Shown here piece by piece: positions 26,889 to 36,424 of a stretch of DNA of 64,000 nucleotides. The notes beneath the pieces were generated by a model that was not told the DNA's origin, did no database searches, and saw only the letters and a list, made by a program, of their open reading frames with translations. Position 1 is the first letter of the stretch, and each line of letters begins with the position of its first letter. Source of the stretch: Actinomyces marseillensis (GTDB lineage: Bacteria > Actinomycetota > Actinomycetes > Actinomycetales > Actinomycetaceae); NCBI RefSeq assembly GCF_900155605.1, contig NZ_LT707420.1:1734635-1798634 (forward strand), written 5' to 3'. The position numbers and the translations under genes were made by a program.

Positions 26889-29147
26889 ATGTCTGACTCA
26901 GCTCGCACCGCAGATCACTTGAGCGAAGAACAAAGCTTCGTTGATCGCGCGTATTCGCGCCTTGATAAACTGCGCGCTCAGTACCGCGAGCAGCGCCAAA
27001 AGATCGATGCAAATCACGGTGTTGGAAATGCGCAGGGATGGACCGAGCGCGACGCCTTGGCTTCACACTTTGCAGAGCTGTCGACACGCCTCGATAACGT
27101 CGAAGAACGTTTGGTATTTGGACGCCTCGACATGAGCGACCAATCTCGGCACTATATCGGCCGTGTTTCTTTGCTTGATGAGCACTCTATTCCCCTTCTT
27201 GTTGACTGGAGGGCCCCGATCTCCGCGCCTTTCTACCAAGCAACGGCCCAAGACCCACAAGGCGTTGTTCGCAGGCGACACATTGCGACCCGCGCACGCA
27301 CCGTCACCTCCGTGGAAGACGAGCTTTTGGATGCCGAGCAGGCCCACACGCATGGTTTAACCCTGCAGGGCGAAGGAGCACTGATGTCTGCTCTGTCTTC
27401 GGCACGAAGCGGACGAATGGGCGATATCGTCGCAACGATTCAAGGCGAGCAGGACCGAGTGATTCGAGCAAGTGACCGCGGGATCCTTGTCGTCCAGGGA
27501 GGACCGGGAACCGGGAAGACAGCCGTTGCTCTTCACCGCGCAGCCTACTTGCTCTATACCCAGCGCGAACGCCTTGAGCGTTCCGGGGTACTGATCATTG
27601 GACCGTCGCGGACCTTCTTGCGTTATATCGAGCAGGTTCTCCCCTCCCTTGGAGAGTCCGGAGTTGTCCAGATGACGATCGGTGACATCGTCCCGGGAGT
27701 GTCGAGCAGCGGTGAAGATTCACCCGAGTGCGCCGAAATCAAGGGGCGCGCTGCCTTCGCCCGCATTCTTCGCGAGGCCGTGCGCCTCATCCCGCGTAAT
27801 CCTCAGCACGATCAGGTCCTTCAAGTCTGGAACCGACGCGTCACCTTGACCACTGAAGAGGTGCGCGCTGCAATTTCACGCGCACGCCGCAGCGGACGTC
27901 CCCACAATGCTGTCCGCGAGTCTTTCGCATTGGGACTCATGGAACTCCTCGCGAACAAACTCATCATCGAAGCGGGAGATGCTCACAGCGCAGCCGATAT
28001 CGATCCTGACGACCTCAATTCATGGATGGCCGAGATTCGCGATTCAATCGATGCCAGGCGCGCCATCAACCTCGCGTGGATGCCGACCCAAGCTCCAGCA
28101 TTCCTGCGCAAACTATGGTCTCGTCCCGTTCTCTTAGCAGCAGCTAATCGTCACGCAGGATCCCCTCTGTCCGTTGAAGAACTCGCGATCCTCAAGCGCA
28201 GCGGCGACAAGCCCTTCACCACTGCTGATATTCCGCTCATTGACGAGCTCGAGGAGCTTCTGGGAACCCTTGAGGTCACCTCAGCTCAGAGCGCGCGAGC
28301 CGAGAAACAGCGTGAAAAGGAAGAACGCGAACGCGCAAACGACGCCTTGCAGGCAACGGGCCTAGGCGGAGGTATCGTGACTGCTGAGATGCTTATGCGT
28401 CAGACCCAAGAGGTCCGCGCAGTTGTTCCTTTGGCCGAGCGGGCGCGCGCCGACCGCGCGTGGACCTATGGGCACATCGTCATTGACGAGGCCCAGGACC
28501 TCTCCCCCATGGCGTGGCGGTGTCTTCTTCGACGCTGTCCAACTCGTTCGATGACAGTTGTTGGCGACCTTGATCAAAAACGTGGGCACCGTCGTCCGAT
28601 TTCATGGAAGCAAGCACTTGGACCTGCCGCTCGCGCGTTCAGCGAGGAGTTTGTTCTTTCAATCTCCTATCGAACTCCTCGAACGCTCACTCGTATCGCG
28701 CAGTCTGTTATGGCATTGCATGGCTCCCCCGTGCTCTATCCCATGGAGGCTGTCCGCGATGTTCCTCATTGTTACCGTGCCTCCCGCGCTCGCGACGAGG
28801 CCGATTTACGGATTCGCGTACAAGGTGCGGTAAGCGCAATGGAAGAACGCTTGAATCTTGAGCAAGGCGAGGGCAATGGCCGCGTGTGCGTCATCGTACC
28901 CGATTCCCAAGCTCGCCAGTGGCATGCGGATGAATCGGGAGCCGCGGCACTTGATCAACGAGTGAGCTACCTGACTGCAGCTGGTGCCAAAGGTTTGGAG
29001 TTCGACTCCGTCGTGGTCGTTGAGCCTCAGGAAATTTTGGAACAGGGAAGCGGAGATCTCTTCGTTGCTCTCACGCGCGCGACCCACGATTTACACGCGC
29101 TCACATGCCACGAGTTTCCCCGCGGCATGGAAGACTGGGACGAGTAA
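26889..29147 (+). CDS. helD: HelD/HelR-type RNA polymerase recycling ATPase
   Basis: The 752-residue SF1 helicase-like ATPase has the HelD layout. An N-terminal coiled coil (residues 8-75) enters the RNA polymerase channels. The segment IGRVSLLD..PLLVDWRAPISAPFYQAT is a family hallmark. The Walker A loop is QGGPGTGKTAVALHRAAYLL near residue 203, and motif II is IVIDEAQDLSPMAW. HelD removes stalled RNA polymerase from DNA; the HelR branch also displaces rifampicin. Which branch this belongs to needs a tree. GAGAGG precedes ATG 26889. Confidence 0.9.
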   Translation: MSDSARTADHLSEEQSFVDRAYSRLDKLRAQYREQRQKIDANHGVGNAQGWTERDALASHFAELSTRLDNVEERLVFGRLDMSDQSRHYIGRVSLLDEHSIPLLVDWRAPISAPFYQATAQDPQGVVRRRHIATRARTVTSVEDELLDAEQAHTHGLTLQGEGALMSALSSARSGRMGDIVATIQGEQDRVIRASDRGILVVQGGPGTGKTAVALHRAAYLLYTQRERLERSGVLIIGPSRTFLRYIEQVLPSLGESGVVQMTIGDIVPGVSSSGEDSPECAEIKGRAAFARILREAVRLIPRNPQHDQVLQVWNRRVTLTTEEVRAAISRARRSGRPHNAVRESFALGLMELLANKLIIEAGDAHSAADIDPDDLNSWMAEIRDSIDARRAINLAWMPTQAPAFLRKLWSRPVLLAAANRHAGSPLSVEELAILKRSGDKPFTTADIPLIDELEELLGTLEVTSAQSARAEKQREKEERERANDALQATGLGGGIVTAEMLMRQTQEVRAVVPLAERARADRAWTYGHIVIDEAQDLSPMAWRCLLRRCPTRSMTVVGDLDQKRGHRRPISWKQALGPAARAFSEEFVLSISYRTPRTLTRIAQSVMALHGSPVLYPMEAVRDVPHCYRASRARDEADLRIRVQGAVSAMEERLNLEQGEGNGRVCVIVPDSQARQWHADESGAAALDQRVSYLTAAGAKGLEFDSVVVVEPQEILEQGSGDLFVALTRATHDLHALTCHEFPRGMEDWDE

Positions 29148-29157
29148 CCCCGTGATT

Positions 29158-29637
29158 TTAGCCGCGTGCTTTGCTGGCCTGAGCCTTTTCTTGCGAGCGT
29201 TGGCGCAGGGTGTCAATAGCCCGCGCAAAGTCATCAAGCGAGTTGAAGGCGTGGTAGACCGAAGCGAAACGCAAGTAAGCAATTTCGTCGAGATCCTGCA
29301 AGAAGGGCAAAATCGCCTTCCCCACTTCATCACTAGACACTGAGGAAACCCCGGAGGTGCGAAGATGCTCTTCAACCTGCTGTGCAAGAAGAGCCAATTC
29401 GTCATCACTGACGGGACGCCCCTGGCACGCTTTCCGCACGCCAGCAACGACTTTATTACGCGAGAAAGGCTCAATCACACCCGAGCGTTTAACGACTTGG
29501 AAGGATGAAGTCTCAAGCGTGGTGAATCGTTTTTTGCACGACGTGCATTCCCTTCGCCTCCGGATCGAGGCGCCATCATCCGCAATACGCGTATCGACCA
29601 CACGCGAATCGGGGTTGTGACAGAAGGGGCAATGCAC
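29158..29637 (-). CDS. nrdR: ribonucleotide reductase repressor NrdR
   Basis: The 159-residue regulator has an N-terminal zinc ribbon (CPFC and CTSC) and an ATP-cone domain ([16 protein letters not shown]). NrdR senses ATP/dATP and represses ribonucleotide reductase genes. It starts with GTG 29637. It lies next to the LysM gene and lexA, the same order as Rv2718c-Rv2719c-Rv2720 in Mycobacterium tuberculosis. It converges on the helD-like gene with 10 bp between. Confidence 0.96.
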   Translation of the reverse strand: MHCPFCHNPDSRVVDTRIADDGASIRRRRECTSCKKRFTTLETSSFQVVKRSGVIEPFSRNKVVAGVRKACQGRPVSDDELALLAQQVEEHLRTSGVSSVSSDEVGKAILPFLQDLDEIAYLRFASVYHAFNSLDDFARAIDTLRQRSQEKAQASKARG

Positions 29638-29709
29638 CCTCTAACGCTACGGTTGATCGTGATGATTCGCAACTATGACACGTGGAGCAAAGCGATAGTT
29701 CACGAAGCA

Positions 29710-30165
29710 TTAGCGAGTCGGAATGCGCACTTCCTGCCCAACCTGAAGAGCTCCCTGAATATCATTGAGCTGTTCGATGTCTGTCACGACGTCCTGCAAG
29801 GGACGAGAAGTATCAACACCTTGAGCCAAGCTCCACACGCTGTCCCCTCTGGAAACGGAGACAACCCGCGTTGGCCCATCATATGGGGAAGTCTGCAGAG
29901 CAAGACCTGCGCCGATCGCAATCCCTACCGCGGCAACAAATGCAAGACCTGAGCTGAGCGCGCGGCGCAGATTGATCTGGGTGCGCTGCACCAAGACGGG
30001 ATGACGCCGCATCGAGGGATCGTCCGCGCGAAGAACCTGTCGACGGCGACGGACAGAAGGTGCGTTTTGAATGTCATAGACACGTGCAAGAGGTTCATCA
30101 CGAACGATTTCAAGGTGCGGACGACGGCTTGCCTCTTGAGTGGCAGCAATAGTCAGTGTGCTCAC
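29710..30165 (-). CDS. LysM membrane protein, probable SOS division regulator (ChiZ/DivS position)
   Basis: The 151-residue product has a basic N-terminal half, one membrane helix (about residues 70-90) and a C-terminal LysM domain (VVSVSRGDSVWSLAQGV through ALQVGQEVRIPTR). Position and layout match ChiZ (Rv2719c) and are analogous to DivS and YneA, small SOS-induced proteins that delay division. It is divergent from lexA and shares its SOS boxes. GTG 30165 is chosen because AAGGGG lies six bases upstream. Confidence 0.82.
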   Translation of the reverse strand: MSTLTIAATQEASRRPHLEIVRDEPLARVYDIQNAPSVRRRRQVLRADDPSMRRHPVLVQRTQINLRRALSSGLAFVAAVGIAIGAGLALQTSPYDGPTRVVSVSRGDSVWSLAQGVDTSRPLQDVVTDIEQLNDIQGALQVGQEVRIPTR

Positions 30166-30181
30166 AATGTTCCCCTTTCGG

Positions 30182-30197
30182 TCGTACACATGTTCGT
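30182..30197. promoter_or_regulatory. SOS box, degenerate copy near the LysM gene
   Basis: TCGTACACATGTTCGT matches the actinobacterial LexA consensus TCGAAC-N4-GTTCGA at all but two positions. It abuts the next box, sharing one base. Confidence 0.5.
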
Positions 30198-30212
30198 CGA
30201 ACACTTGTACGA
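30197..30212. promoter_or_regulatory. SOS box in the lexA / LysM divergent region
   Basis: TCGAACACTTGTACGA matches the LexA consensus with one mismatch. It lies 32 bp before the LysM gene start and probably controls that gene. Confidence 0.7.
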
Positions 30213-30244
30213 TAGCAATTCTTTCGAGAAATGTCGAGCCATTT

Positions 30245-30260
30245 TCGAACATATGTTTGA
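30245..30260. promoter_or_regulatory. SOS box of lexA
   Basis: TCGAACATATGTTTGA matches the LexA consensus with one mismatch. It lies 91 bp before the lexA GTG and overlaps a possible -35 (TTGATT, 30257-30262) that is 16 bases from TATTCT (30279-30284), so LexA would block its own promoter. Confidence 0.8.
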
Positions 30261-30350
30261 TTTAGCTGATTTCTCCCGTATTCTTAACGGTGAGAGTGGA
30301 CCACGGGACACTTTCACTTCCATCCACTTTTGAGCCTCGAAGGAATTATC

Positions 30351-31040
30351 GTGAGCAGCGACACAGAATTGACCGAGCGGCAAATCGAGATTCTGCGCCT
30401 GATTAACACCGAAGTACGCACTCGCGGTTTCCCTCCATCGGTGCGAGAAATCGCGCAGGTCGTTGGATTGTCTTCCCCATCAACCGTCAAGCATCACCTC
30501 GACACTCTCGAGCGTTTGGGCTTCCTCCAGAAAGTGCCCGGACTTCCTCGTGCACTTGAAGTCTCAGAACTTGGCAAATCCGTTTTAGGGGAAGAAAAAG
30601 AACCGAAGAATCCAGACTCCACAAAAGTCGTCACGGTTGAAATTCCCACTGCTCACGTTGACGAAGAAGCATCAGCAATTCCTCTTGTCGGAAGAATTGC
30701 AGCGGGCGCACCCATTACAGCGGAACAAGCAATCGAAGACATCTTTGAACTCCCCACCCGCCTCACAGGCCACGGGGAACTCTTCATGCTTGAAGTACAC
30801 GGAGACTCTATGGTCGATGCCGGTATCCTCGACGGAGATTTCGTCGTCATCCGCAGCCAGTCAACAGCTCTCAACGGGCAATTCGTCGCGGCAATGATCG
30901 ACGGGGAAGCAACCGTGAAAGAGTTTTCACGCACTCAGGGCCACGTCTGGCTGCTCCCCCACAACGAAAACTACGCCCCCATCCCGGGCGATGAATCGAC
31001 AATTATGGGAAGAGTAGTTACCGTTATTCGTTCGCTCTAA
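30351..31040 (+). CDS. lexA: SOS repressor LexA
   Basis: The 229-residue repressor has an N-terminal winged helix (PPSVREIAQVVGLSSPSTVK) and a C-terminal self-cleavage domain. Cleavage is expected at Ala118-Gly119 (RIAAGAP); the catalytic dyad is Ser153 (HGDSM) and Lys190 (ATVKEF). GTG 30351 follows GAAGGA at good spacing; an ATG seven codons upstream has no such site. It carries its own SOS box. Confidence 0.96.
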   Translation: MSSDTELTERQIEILRLINTEVRTRGFPPSVREIAQVVGLSSPSTVKHHLDTLERLGFLQKVPGLPRALEVSELGKSVLGEEKEPKNPDSTKVVTVEIPTAHVDEEASAIPLVGRIAAGAPITAEQAIEDIFELPTRLTGHGELFMLEVHGDSMVDAGILDGDFVVIRSQSTALNGQFVAAMIDGEATVKEFSRTQGHVWLLPHNENYAPIPGDESTIMGRVVTVIRSL

Positions 31041-31050
31041 AACATAATAG

Positions 31051-31083
31051 TTGTGGCCAAGGCATCCTATGCCTTGGCCACAA
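31051..31083. terminator. bidirectional stem-loop between lexA and ldh
   Basis: TTGTGGCCAAGGCAT and ATGCCTTGGCCACAA form a perfect 15-bp stem with loop CCT between two convergent genes. There is only a short A/T flank, so it may act as a processing or weak bidirectional terminator. Confidence 0.7.
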
Positions 31084-31107
31084 ACCTTTCAGTGAACAGC
31101 GGAGCGC

Positions 31108-32094
31108 TCAGAAGCCCAGATCGCGAGCAACCTGACGCAGACGCGTTGCAGATTCGGTCAAACCGTCACGCTCAGCCAGCGTCAAAGGCGGATTCAACAC
31201 GCGCCCAGCGCCTTCTCGCCCAACCAGTGTCGGCGCAGCCATGCAGACATCCGAGATTCCTTCCCAATCTTCCAAGAGGGTCGAAATCGTCAGGACCCGG
31301 TTTTCATCGCGAAGCACCGCGCGAGCAATGTTCGAAGCAGCCAAGCCAATTGCGTAGTTCGTTGCACCCTTGCCTTCAATAATCTTGTAAGCGGAGTTCA
31401 CAACGTCCAGTGCGATTTGCTGACGCAGCTCAGCGTCAAAAAGCTTGCCAGACAGGGTCGGTCCCCAGTGACGCAAGGGCACGTTGCCAATCTCAGCAGA
31501 GGACCACAGTGCCACCTCAGAATCGCCGTGTTCACCAGCGACATAGGCGTGAATATTCTGCGTTGCGACTCCGGTTTCCAAAGAGACTAAGTAGCGCAGG
31601 CGTGAAGTGTCCAAAACGGTACCCGAACCAAAAACCTGGTTACGAGGGAGGCCCGTAATCTTGAGCGCGGCGTAGGTGACAACGTCAACCGGGTTCGTGA
31701 TGAACATATAGCGCGCTTCGGGAGCGACGTTGAGAAGGTTGGGCAAAATCTTACGCATCAAGTCAACGGTGGATCCGGCCAATTCCAGACGAGACTGCCC
31801 GGGCTTCTGCTTCGCTCCGGCAGTGACGATCACCAGGTCAGCGCCGCGAACGATCTCTACGTCATCGGATCCCTCTACGGAACCGGAGGGCGTGAATTGG
31901 ATACCGTGCGCCATATCCAAGGCTTCAGCTTCCACCTTGGGCTTATTGATGTCATGAAGGACGATGTCACGAGCATCCCCGCGCATCAAACAGGCATAAG
32001 CGACAGCAGTACCGACCGCACCGGCACCAACAATTGCGATCTTCGAAGGACGGCCTGAAGATCCGGGATACAGACTTTGAGCATGGGTGGGCAT
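31108..32094 (-). CDS. ldh: L-lactate dehydrogenase
   Basis: The 328-residue enzyme reduces pyruvate to L-lactate with NADH. It has the NAD loop IVGAGAVGTA, the substrate-binding arginine region, and the catalytic GEHGDSEVALWS. This fits a fermentative life. ATG 32094 follows AGGAGGT at ideal spacing; the frame upstream was trimmed. Confidence 0.95.
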   Translation of the reverse strand: MPTHAQSLYPGSSGRPSKIAIVGAGAVGTAVAYACLMRGDARDIVLHDINKPKVEAEALDMAHGIQFTPSGSVEGSDDVEIVRGADLVIVTAGAKQKPGQSRLELAGSTVDLMRKILPNLLNVAPEARYMFITNPVDVVTYAALKITGLPRNQVFGSGTVLDTSRLRYLVSLETGVATQNIHAYVAGEHGDSEVALWSSAEIGNVPLRHWGPTLSGKLFDAELRQQIALDVVNSAYKIIEGKGATNYAIGLAASNIARAVLRDENRVLTISTLLEDWEGISDVCMAAPTLVGREGAGRVLNPPLTLAERDGLTESATRLRQVARDLGF

Positions 32095-32189
32095 GAATGA
32101 CCTCCTAAACGACTGAGCACGTCTATTGTTGCAGATCACTCAAGCGGATGACAGGGCTAAACTCCCACTTAGCGGTGAGTTGTACCGCT

Positions 32190-34133
32190 TTATTTTTCTG
32201 GCAAATCCGCCTGTAAACGCTCAAGGGCAGAGCAGGCAACATCAATGTCGTGTGTCGGCCAGAGCTTAGGCATGGACGCACGGATATACGCGCCGTAATT
32301 CCTTGTGGCGAGGCGCGAATCCAACACTGCAACGACTCCACGATCTTCGTGTGATCGAAGTAAACGTCCGGCTCCCTGCGCCATCATGAGGGCCGCGTGA
32401 TTGACACTCACTTGCCAAAAACCGCTCTGTTTCTGCCGATCAGCGTCACGCGTCAGGGCTTTGACCATGGGATTGTGTGGATGCGGGAATGGAATTTTGT
32501 CAATGACCACAAGGCGACACGCATCTCCAACCACATCAACGCCTTGCCACAAAGACATCGTTCCCACAAGAACCGAATCACGTTCGCGACGGAAACGCTT
32601 GATCAGAGTGCTCAGCGAGTCCTCACCTTGGAGCATGACGTCCTTCATCCCGTCAGCCCGAAGCTGCTCAGCGCCCGCGCGTGCACCTTTCCACGAGGAA
32701 AAAAGCACAAGAGCTCCGCCGCCACTAGCGCGTACGAGGCGACTCATGTATTCCAAAGATTCAACGCTGGGGCCTTCTGGACGAGGAGCAGCAAGCGAAG
32801 CGGCAATATAGAGGATTCCCTGTTTGGCCGCATCGAAAGGAGAGCCTACGTCGATCCCCTTCCATGGCAGAGGCGCCATCATGACCCCCGTCTTGTAGGC
32901 GAGAGGTTCGAAGCTATCTCCCAAGCGCAAGGTTGCTGAAGTCAGAATCGTCGGTTTTTCCCCAAATGCATGCTCAGCAAGGGCGGGGGCAACGTGAAGA
33001 GGCGCGATCACAAGTTCACTTAGGCCTCGATCATCGTCTTGCTCAATCCACGTCACACTCTTTTCGGAGTCTCTCCCCCACGCAACTCCCACCTGCGCAA
33101 GCTGGTCAAGGAGGGATTTCACCATGACTTTTGCTGTTGCCTCTAACTGCTGCGCGCTGGACTGTGTCTCCAAATCACGGCAAGCTGAATCAAAGGAAGA
33201 AAGAATCCCCGAAAGCGGTGCACGGTCATCAAGAAGCCCGCTTGGCAGAGTACGAATCACCGAATCGAGCTGGGCACCCACACTTTCCAGAGCCGAAGTG
33301 TCCATCGACGCCAAAGAACGCAACCGCCTTGAGATCCTTGCAAGCATCTTCACAGACAGCGACACTGAGGCTTGTTCGCGCACCCTGTCGGCGAGTTCGT
33401 GGGCTTCATCAACCGCGAGTGCGCCGATCGGACCAAAAAGGTCCCCCTCTCCCAAGGCATTGATTCCAAGAAGAGAATGGTTCGTCACGACGACATCGGC
33501 ATCTTGGGCCAGCTCGCGCGCCATTTGAGGAAAACAGTTGTCAATCATTGGACATTGCTTCCCAAGGCATTCCAGGCTTGATACTGACACCTGTGACCAC
33601 GCGCGGTCATCCACCCCAGGGTCAAGCTCATCGCGGTCCCCTGTTTCCGTTTCTCCAGCCCACGATCGAAGACGAAGGATCTGTGCTCCCATTTCGGTAG
33701 TATGGGTCCCCTCTTCGTCTTGCTCAGGCCCCATGTCGAAAAGGGTTCCTTCGAGCGGATATCCCCCGCCAAGACGATAGTTACACAGGTAGTTATTCCA
33801 GCCTTTCAGGAGAGCAACACGGGGCCGCCTACCACTTGTCGCTTCAATGGCATCGGCTGCTACCGGCGCATCTTTCGTGAGGATCTGGTGCTGGAGGTTC
33901 TTTGTCGCAGTCGAGACAAGGACACGCTCGTCTCGATTCATCGCAAAGTCCATGAGAGGAATCAAATACCCCAGGGATTTACCTGTTCCAGTCCCCGCCT
34001 GAACAAGCAGGTTCTCTGGAGCGTCAAGCGCATCGCAGATTGCGCTCACCATGGTTTCTTGCCCGGGCCGCGGGGAACCACCAATATCGCTGAGAGCTCG
34101 ATTGAGTGCTTTGAGCGACGACTCGCGACTCAC
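32190..34133 (-). CDS. DinG-like iron-sulfur DNA helicase
   Basis: The 647-residue XPD/DinG-family helicase has Walker A AGTGTGKS (46-53), a four-cysteine iron-sulfur site (Cys117, 189, 194, 200) and the DEAH box (242-245). The C-terminal motif GAGRLLRSHEDRGVVAVLD completes the ATP site. Such enzymes unwind 5'-3' and resolve R-loops or G-quadruplexes. It starts with GTG 34133, overlapping the hflX stop as GTGA. Confidence 0.9.
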   Translation of the reverse strand: MSRESSLKALNRALSDIGGSPRPGQETMVSAICDALDAPENLLVQAGTGTGKSLGYLIPLMDFAMNRDERVLVSTATKNLQHQILTKDAPVAADAIEATSGRRPRVALLKGWNNYLCNYRLGGGYPLEGTLFDMGPEQDEEGTHTTEMGAQILRLRSWAGETETGDRDELDPGVDDRAWSQVSVSSLECLGKQCPMIDNCFPQMARELAQDADVVVTNHSLLGINALGEGDLFGPIGALAVDEAHELADRVREQASVSLSVKMLARISRRLRSLASMDTSALESVGAQLDSVIRTLPSGLLDDRAPLSGILSSFDSACRDLETQSSAQQLEATAKVMVKSLLDQLAQVGVAWGRDSEKSVTWIEQDDDRGLSELVIAPLHVAPALAEHAFGEKPTILTSATLRLGDSFEPLAYKTGVMMAPLPWKGIDVGSPFDAAKQGILYIAASLAAPRPEGPSVESLEYMSRLVRASGGGALVLFSSWKGARAGAEQLRADGMKDVMLQGEDSLSTLIKRFRRERDSVLVGTMSLWQGVDVVGDACRLVVIDKIPFPHPHNPMVKALTRDADRQKQSGFWQVSVNHAALMMAQGAGRLLRSHEDRGVVAVLDSRLATRNYGAYIRASMPKLWPTHDIDVACSALERLQADLPEK

Positions 34134-35647
34134 GACTGATCCTCTTCGGCGTCGCTCGCGTCTTCACCTATCGAGTCTTCAAAGTAGGCAACAGCGCGTA
34201 CTGCTGCAGCTAAAGCTCCCCCAACGCGTGCCCGAATGCGTTGTCCTTGTTCGAGATAGTCTTCGAAGAGGAGTTCTCCTTCTTCGTGCACTCGATGGAT
34301 CAAAGCACCATGAGCGTAAGGAACGACGCAATCAATGATCTCAGTTGGCCGTGGGAGCATTTCGGCAATCGCATGCTGAAGGTCAGTGATACCTTCCCCC
34401 GTTGCTGCACTGACAAGCACGGCTTGGGGAACCAAAGAACGCACGAACGCCCGCTGTTCTGAGGACGCGAGGTCAACCTTGTTGAAGACAATCAGTTCTG
34501 GGATATCCCGCGCTCCGTCAATCGTCTCAAAAACGGAATGTACCGCTTGAATCTGCCCGACGGGATCAGGGTGTGCGCCGTCAACAACGTGGACGATAAC
34601 GTCAGCTTGTCCCACTTCTTCCAAAGTCGAGCGAAAGGCCTCGACAAGCTGAGTGGGAAGACGCGAGACAAAACCGACGGTATCGGAAAGCGTGTACGCG
34701 CGTCCGTCTTCAGTCTGAGTCCGCCGAACAGTGGGATCCAAGGTCGCAAACAGAGCATCTTCAACCAATACTCCGGCCCCGGTTAAGGCATTGAGTAGCG
34801 TCGATTTCCCAGCATTCGTATAACCGGCAATTGCAACCGCTGGAATCTTGGAACGCTCTCGATTGGCGCGCTGAGCACGGCGCGCCGGCTCCATCCTGCG
34901 GATCTGTTCGCGCAGCTTCGCCATTCGAGTACGAATACGACGACGATCCAACTCGATCTTTGTCTCGCCCGGACCACGTGAACCGATACCTTCACCCGAA
35001 GCGACTCGTCCACCAGCTTGGCGAGACATTGAGTCGCCCCAACCGCGCAGTCGAGGAAGCAAATACTCAAGTTGTGCCAGCTCAACTTGAGCCTTGCCTT
35101 CACGCGATTTTGCGTGCTGCGCAAAAATATCCAAGATCAGCGCAGTGCGATCAACAACCTTGACTTTGACGACGTCTTCAAGACCGCGGCGTTGAGAAGG
35201 AGCCAAATCTCCATCGACAATCACGGTATCAGCCCCGTCTGCCGCAACGAGTTCGGCAAGTTCACGCGCTTTTCCCGAGCCTAAATACGTTGCAGGATCA
35301 GGATGACTCCGTTTCTGGATCACACCATCGAGAACTTGGGATCCTGCTGTCTGCGCCAAAGCAGCGAGCTCACGCAGAGAGTTTTCTGCTTCCTCTTCGC
35401 TCCCGCTTGTCCGCAGGCCGACAAGAACAACTTTTTCAAGGCGAATCTGCCGGTACTCGACCTCTGAGATTTCCTCAAGTTCCGTCGATAAGCCTTGGAT
35501 ACGCCTGGTTCCCGCTCGCGCTTCGCGCTCGAGTTCACCAGCTTGCGAGTAGTGTTCTTGCCCTGCTGTCGATTCCAATGCGGTTCCGGTACGCGCAAGA
35601 ATTCGCGCAACAACGCCTCGTGCCCGCTCGGTGGAATCTTCTGACAT
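34130..35647 (-). CDS. hflX: ribosome-associated GTPase HflX
   Basis: The 505-residue GTPase splits stalled or stress-modified ribosomes. The N-terminal HflX domain includes DPATYLGSGKARELAELV and DGDLAPSQRRGLED; the middle has GIGSRGPGETKIELDRRR; the G domain has GYTNAGKSTLLNAL and NKVD. ATG 35647 follows GGAG; a far longer frame upstream crosses the promoter region of the next gene and was trimmed. It is coupled to the helicase gene. Confidence 0.95.
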   Translation of the reverse strand: MSEDSTERARGVVARILARTGTALESTAGQEHYSQAGELEREARAGTRRIQGLSTELEEISEVEYRQIRLEKVVLVGLRTSGSEEEAENSLRELAALAQTAGSQVLDGVIQKRSHPDPATYLGSGKARELAELVAADGADTVIVDGDLAPSQRRGLEDVVKVKVVDRTALILDIFAQHAKSREGKAQVELAQLEYLLPRLRGWGDSMSRQAGGRVASGEGIGSRGPGETKIELDRRRIRTRMAKLREQIRRMEPARRAQRANRERSKIPAVAIAGYTNAGKSTLLNALTGAGVLVEDALFATLDPTVRRTQTEDGRAYTLSDTVGFVSRLPTQLVEAFRSTLEEVGQADVIVHVVDGAHPDPVGQIQAVHSVFETIDGARDIPELIVFNKVDLASSEQRAFVRSLVPQAVLVSAATGEGITDLQHAIAEMLPRPTEIIDCVVPYAHGALIHRVHEEGELLFEDYLEQGQRIRARVGGALAAAVRAVAYFEDSIGEDASDAEEDQS

Positions 35648-35774
35648 CAATCGTCTCCAAAAGTCGTGAAAGTGGTGTTTTCTATTTTCCCATGTTTGTC
35701 GTCTTCTCGGCCTTCCTTGTGGACAAGTCGCGTTGTTTCGCTGCTCCCGCTCCACGTCAAGTAGTCTTAACAAC

Positions 35775-36392
35775 GTGGATGAACAGTACTTCACCGATTC
35801 GCAACCAGCCTCCGCCGATGAGCTGCATCTTCTTCGCGACCACGTTCGAGGATTCGACCTCGAAATGTGGGTGAGCGATCGCGTATTTTCTGGCGGGCGC
35901 ATTGACTTGGGAACGCGCCAGCTTATTGCCGAGGCCCCTGCTCTTCCCCCGCGTGGAACCTTCCTTGATTTGGGATGCGGCTGGGGCCCCCTTGCAGTCA
36001 CGATGGCTCTGGAGTCTCCCGAGGCGAGTGTGTGGGCAGTTGACGTTAACTCTCGTGCAGTCGATCTGACTGCACGCAATGCCTCTCGCAATGAGGCAGA
36101 TAATGTTCAAGCACTCCACGCCGAGGAAGCTTTAAAGATCGTTGCGGCTCAGGAAGTAACCTTTGATGTCATTTGGTCAAACCCGCCGATCCGCATTGGT
36201 AAGAAAGCTCTCCATGAGTTACTGACCACGTGGCTTTCCCTCTTAAGCCACGACGGCGTCGCCTACCTTGTTGTCCAAAAGAACCTTGGTGCGGATTCTT
36301 TGACCGCGTGGCTTCGCGATCAGGGGTTCCCTTCCGAAAAGATTGCATCAAAGAAGGGCTTCCGGATCATCGAGGTTCACGCTCAGGCCTAA
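35775..36392 (+). CDS. class I SAM methyltransferase, RsmC/TrmN-like
   Basis: The 205-residue product has the SAM loop FLDLGCGWGPLAVTMAL, the acidic loop VWAVDVNSRAVDLT and the N-P-P-[IF] motif (IWSNPPIRIGKK) of enzymes that methylate exocyclic amino groups in RNA, DNA or proteins. The start is probably GTG 35775 (VDEQYFTDSQPAS), a conserved beginning in actinobacterial homologues; no clear ribosome site precedes it. The target is unknown. Confidence 0.82.
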   Translation: MDEQYFTDSQPASADELHLLRDHVRGFDLEMWVSDRVFSGGRIDLGTRQLIAEAPALPPRGTFLDLGCGWGPLAVTMALESPEASVWAVDVNSRAVDLTARNASRNEADNVQALHAEEALKIVAAQEVTFDVIWSNPPIRIGKKALHELLTTWLSLLSHDGVAYLVVQKNLGADSLTAWLRDQGFPSEKIASKKGFRIIEVHAQA

Positions 36393-36424
36393 AAACAGCG
36401 AAGTCCCCTCCTGAAGCTGCGAAC

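Noticed and set aside
32145..32190. Terminator between ldh and the DinG-like gene
   Set aside because: AGCGGT/ACCGCT with a T-run is oriented for the plus strand, but both genes are on the minus strand; on that strand no T-tract follows.
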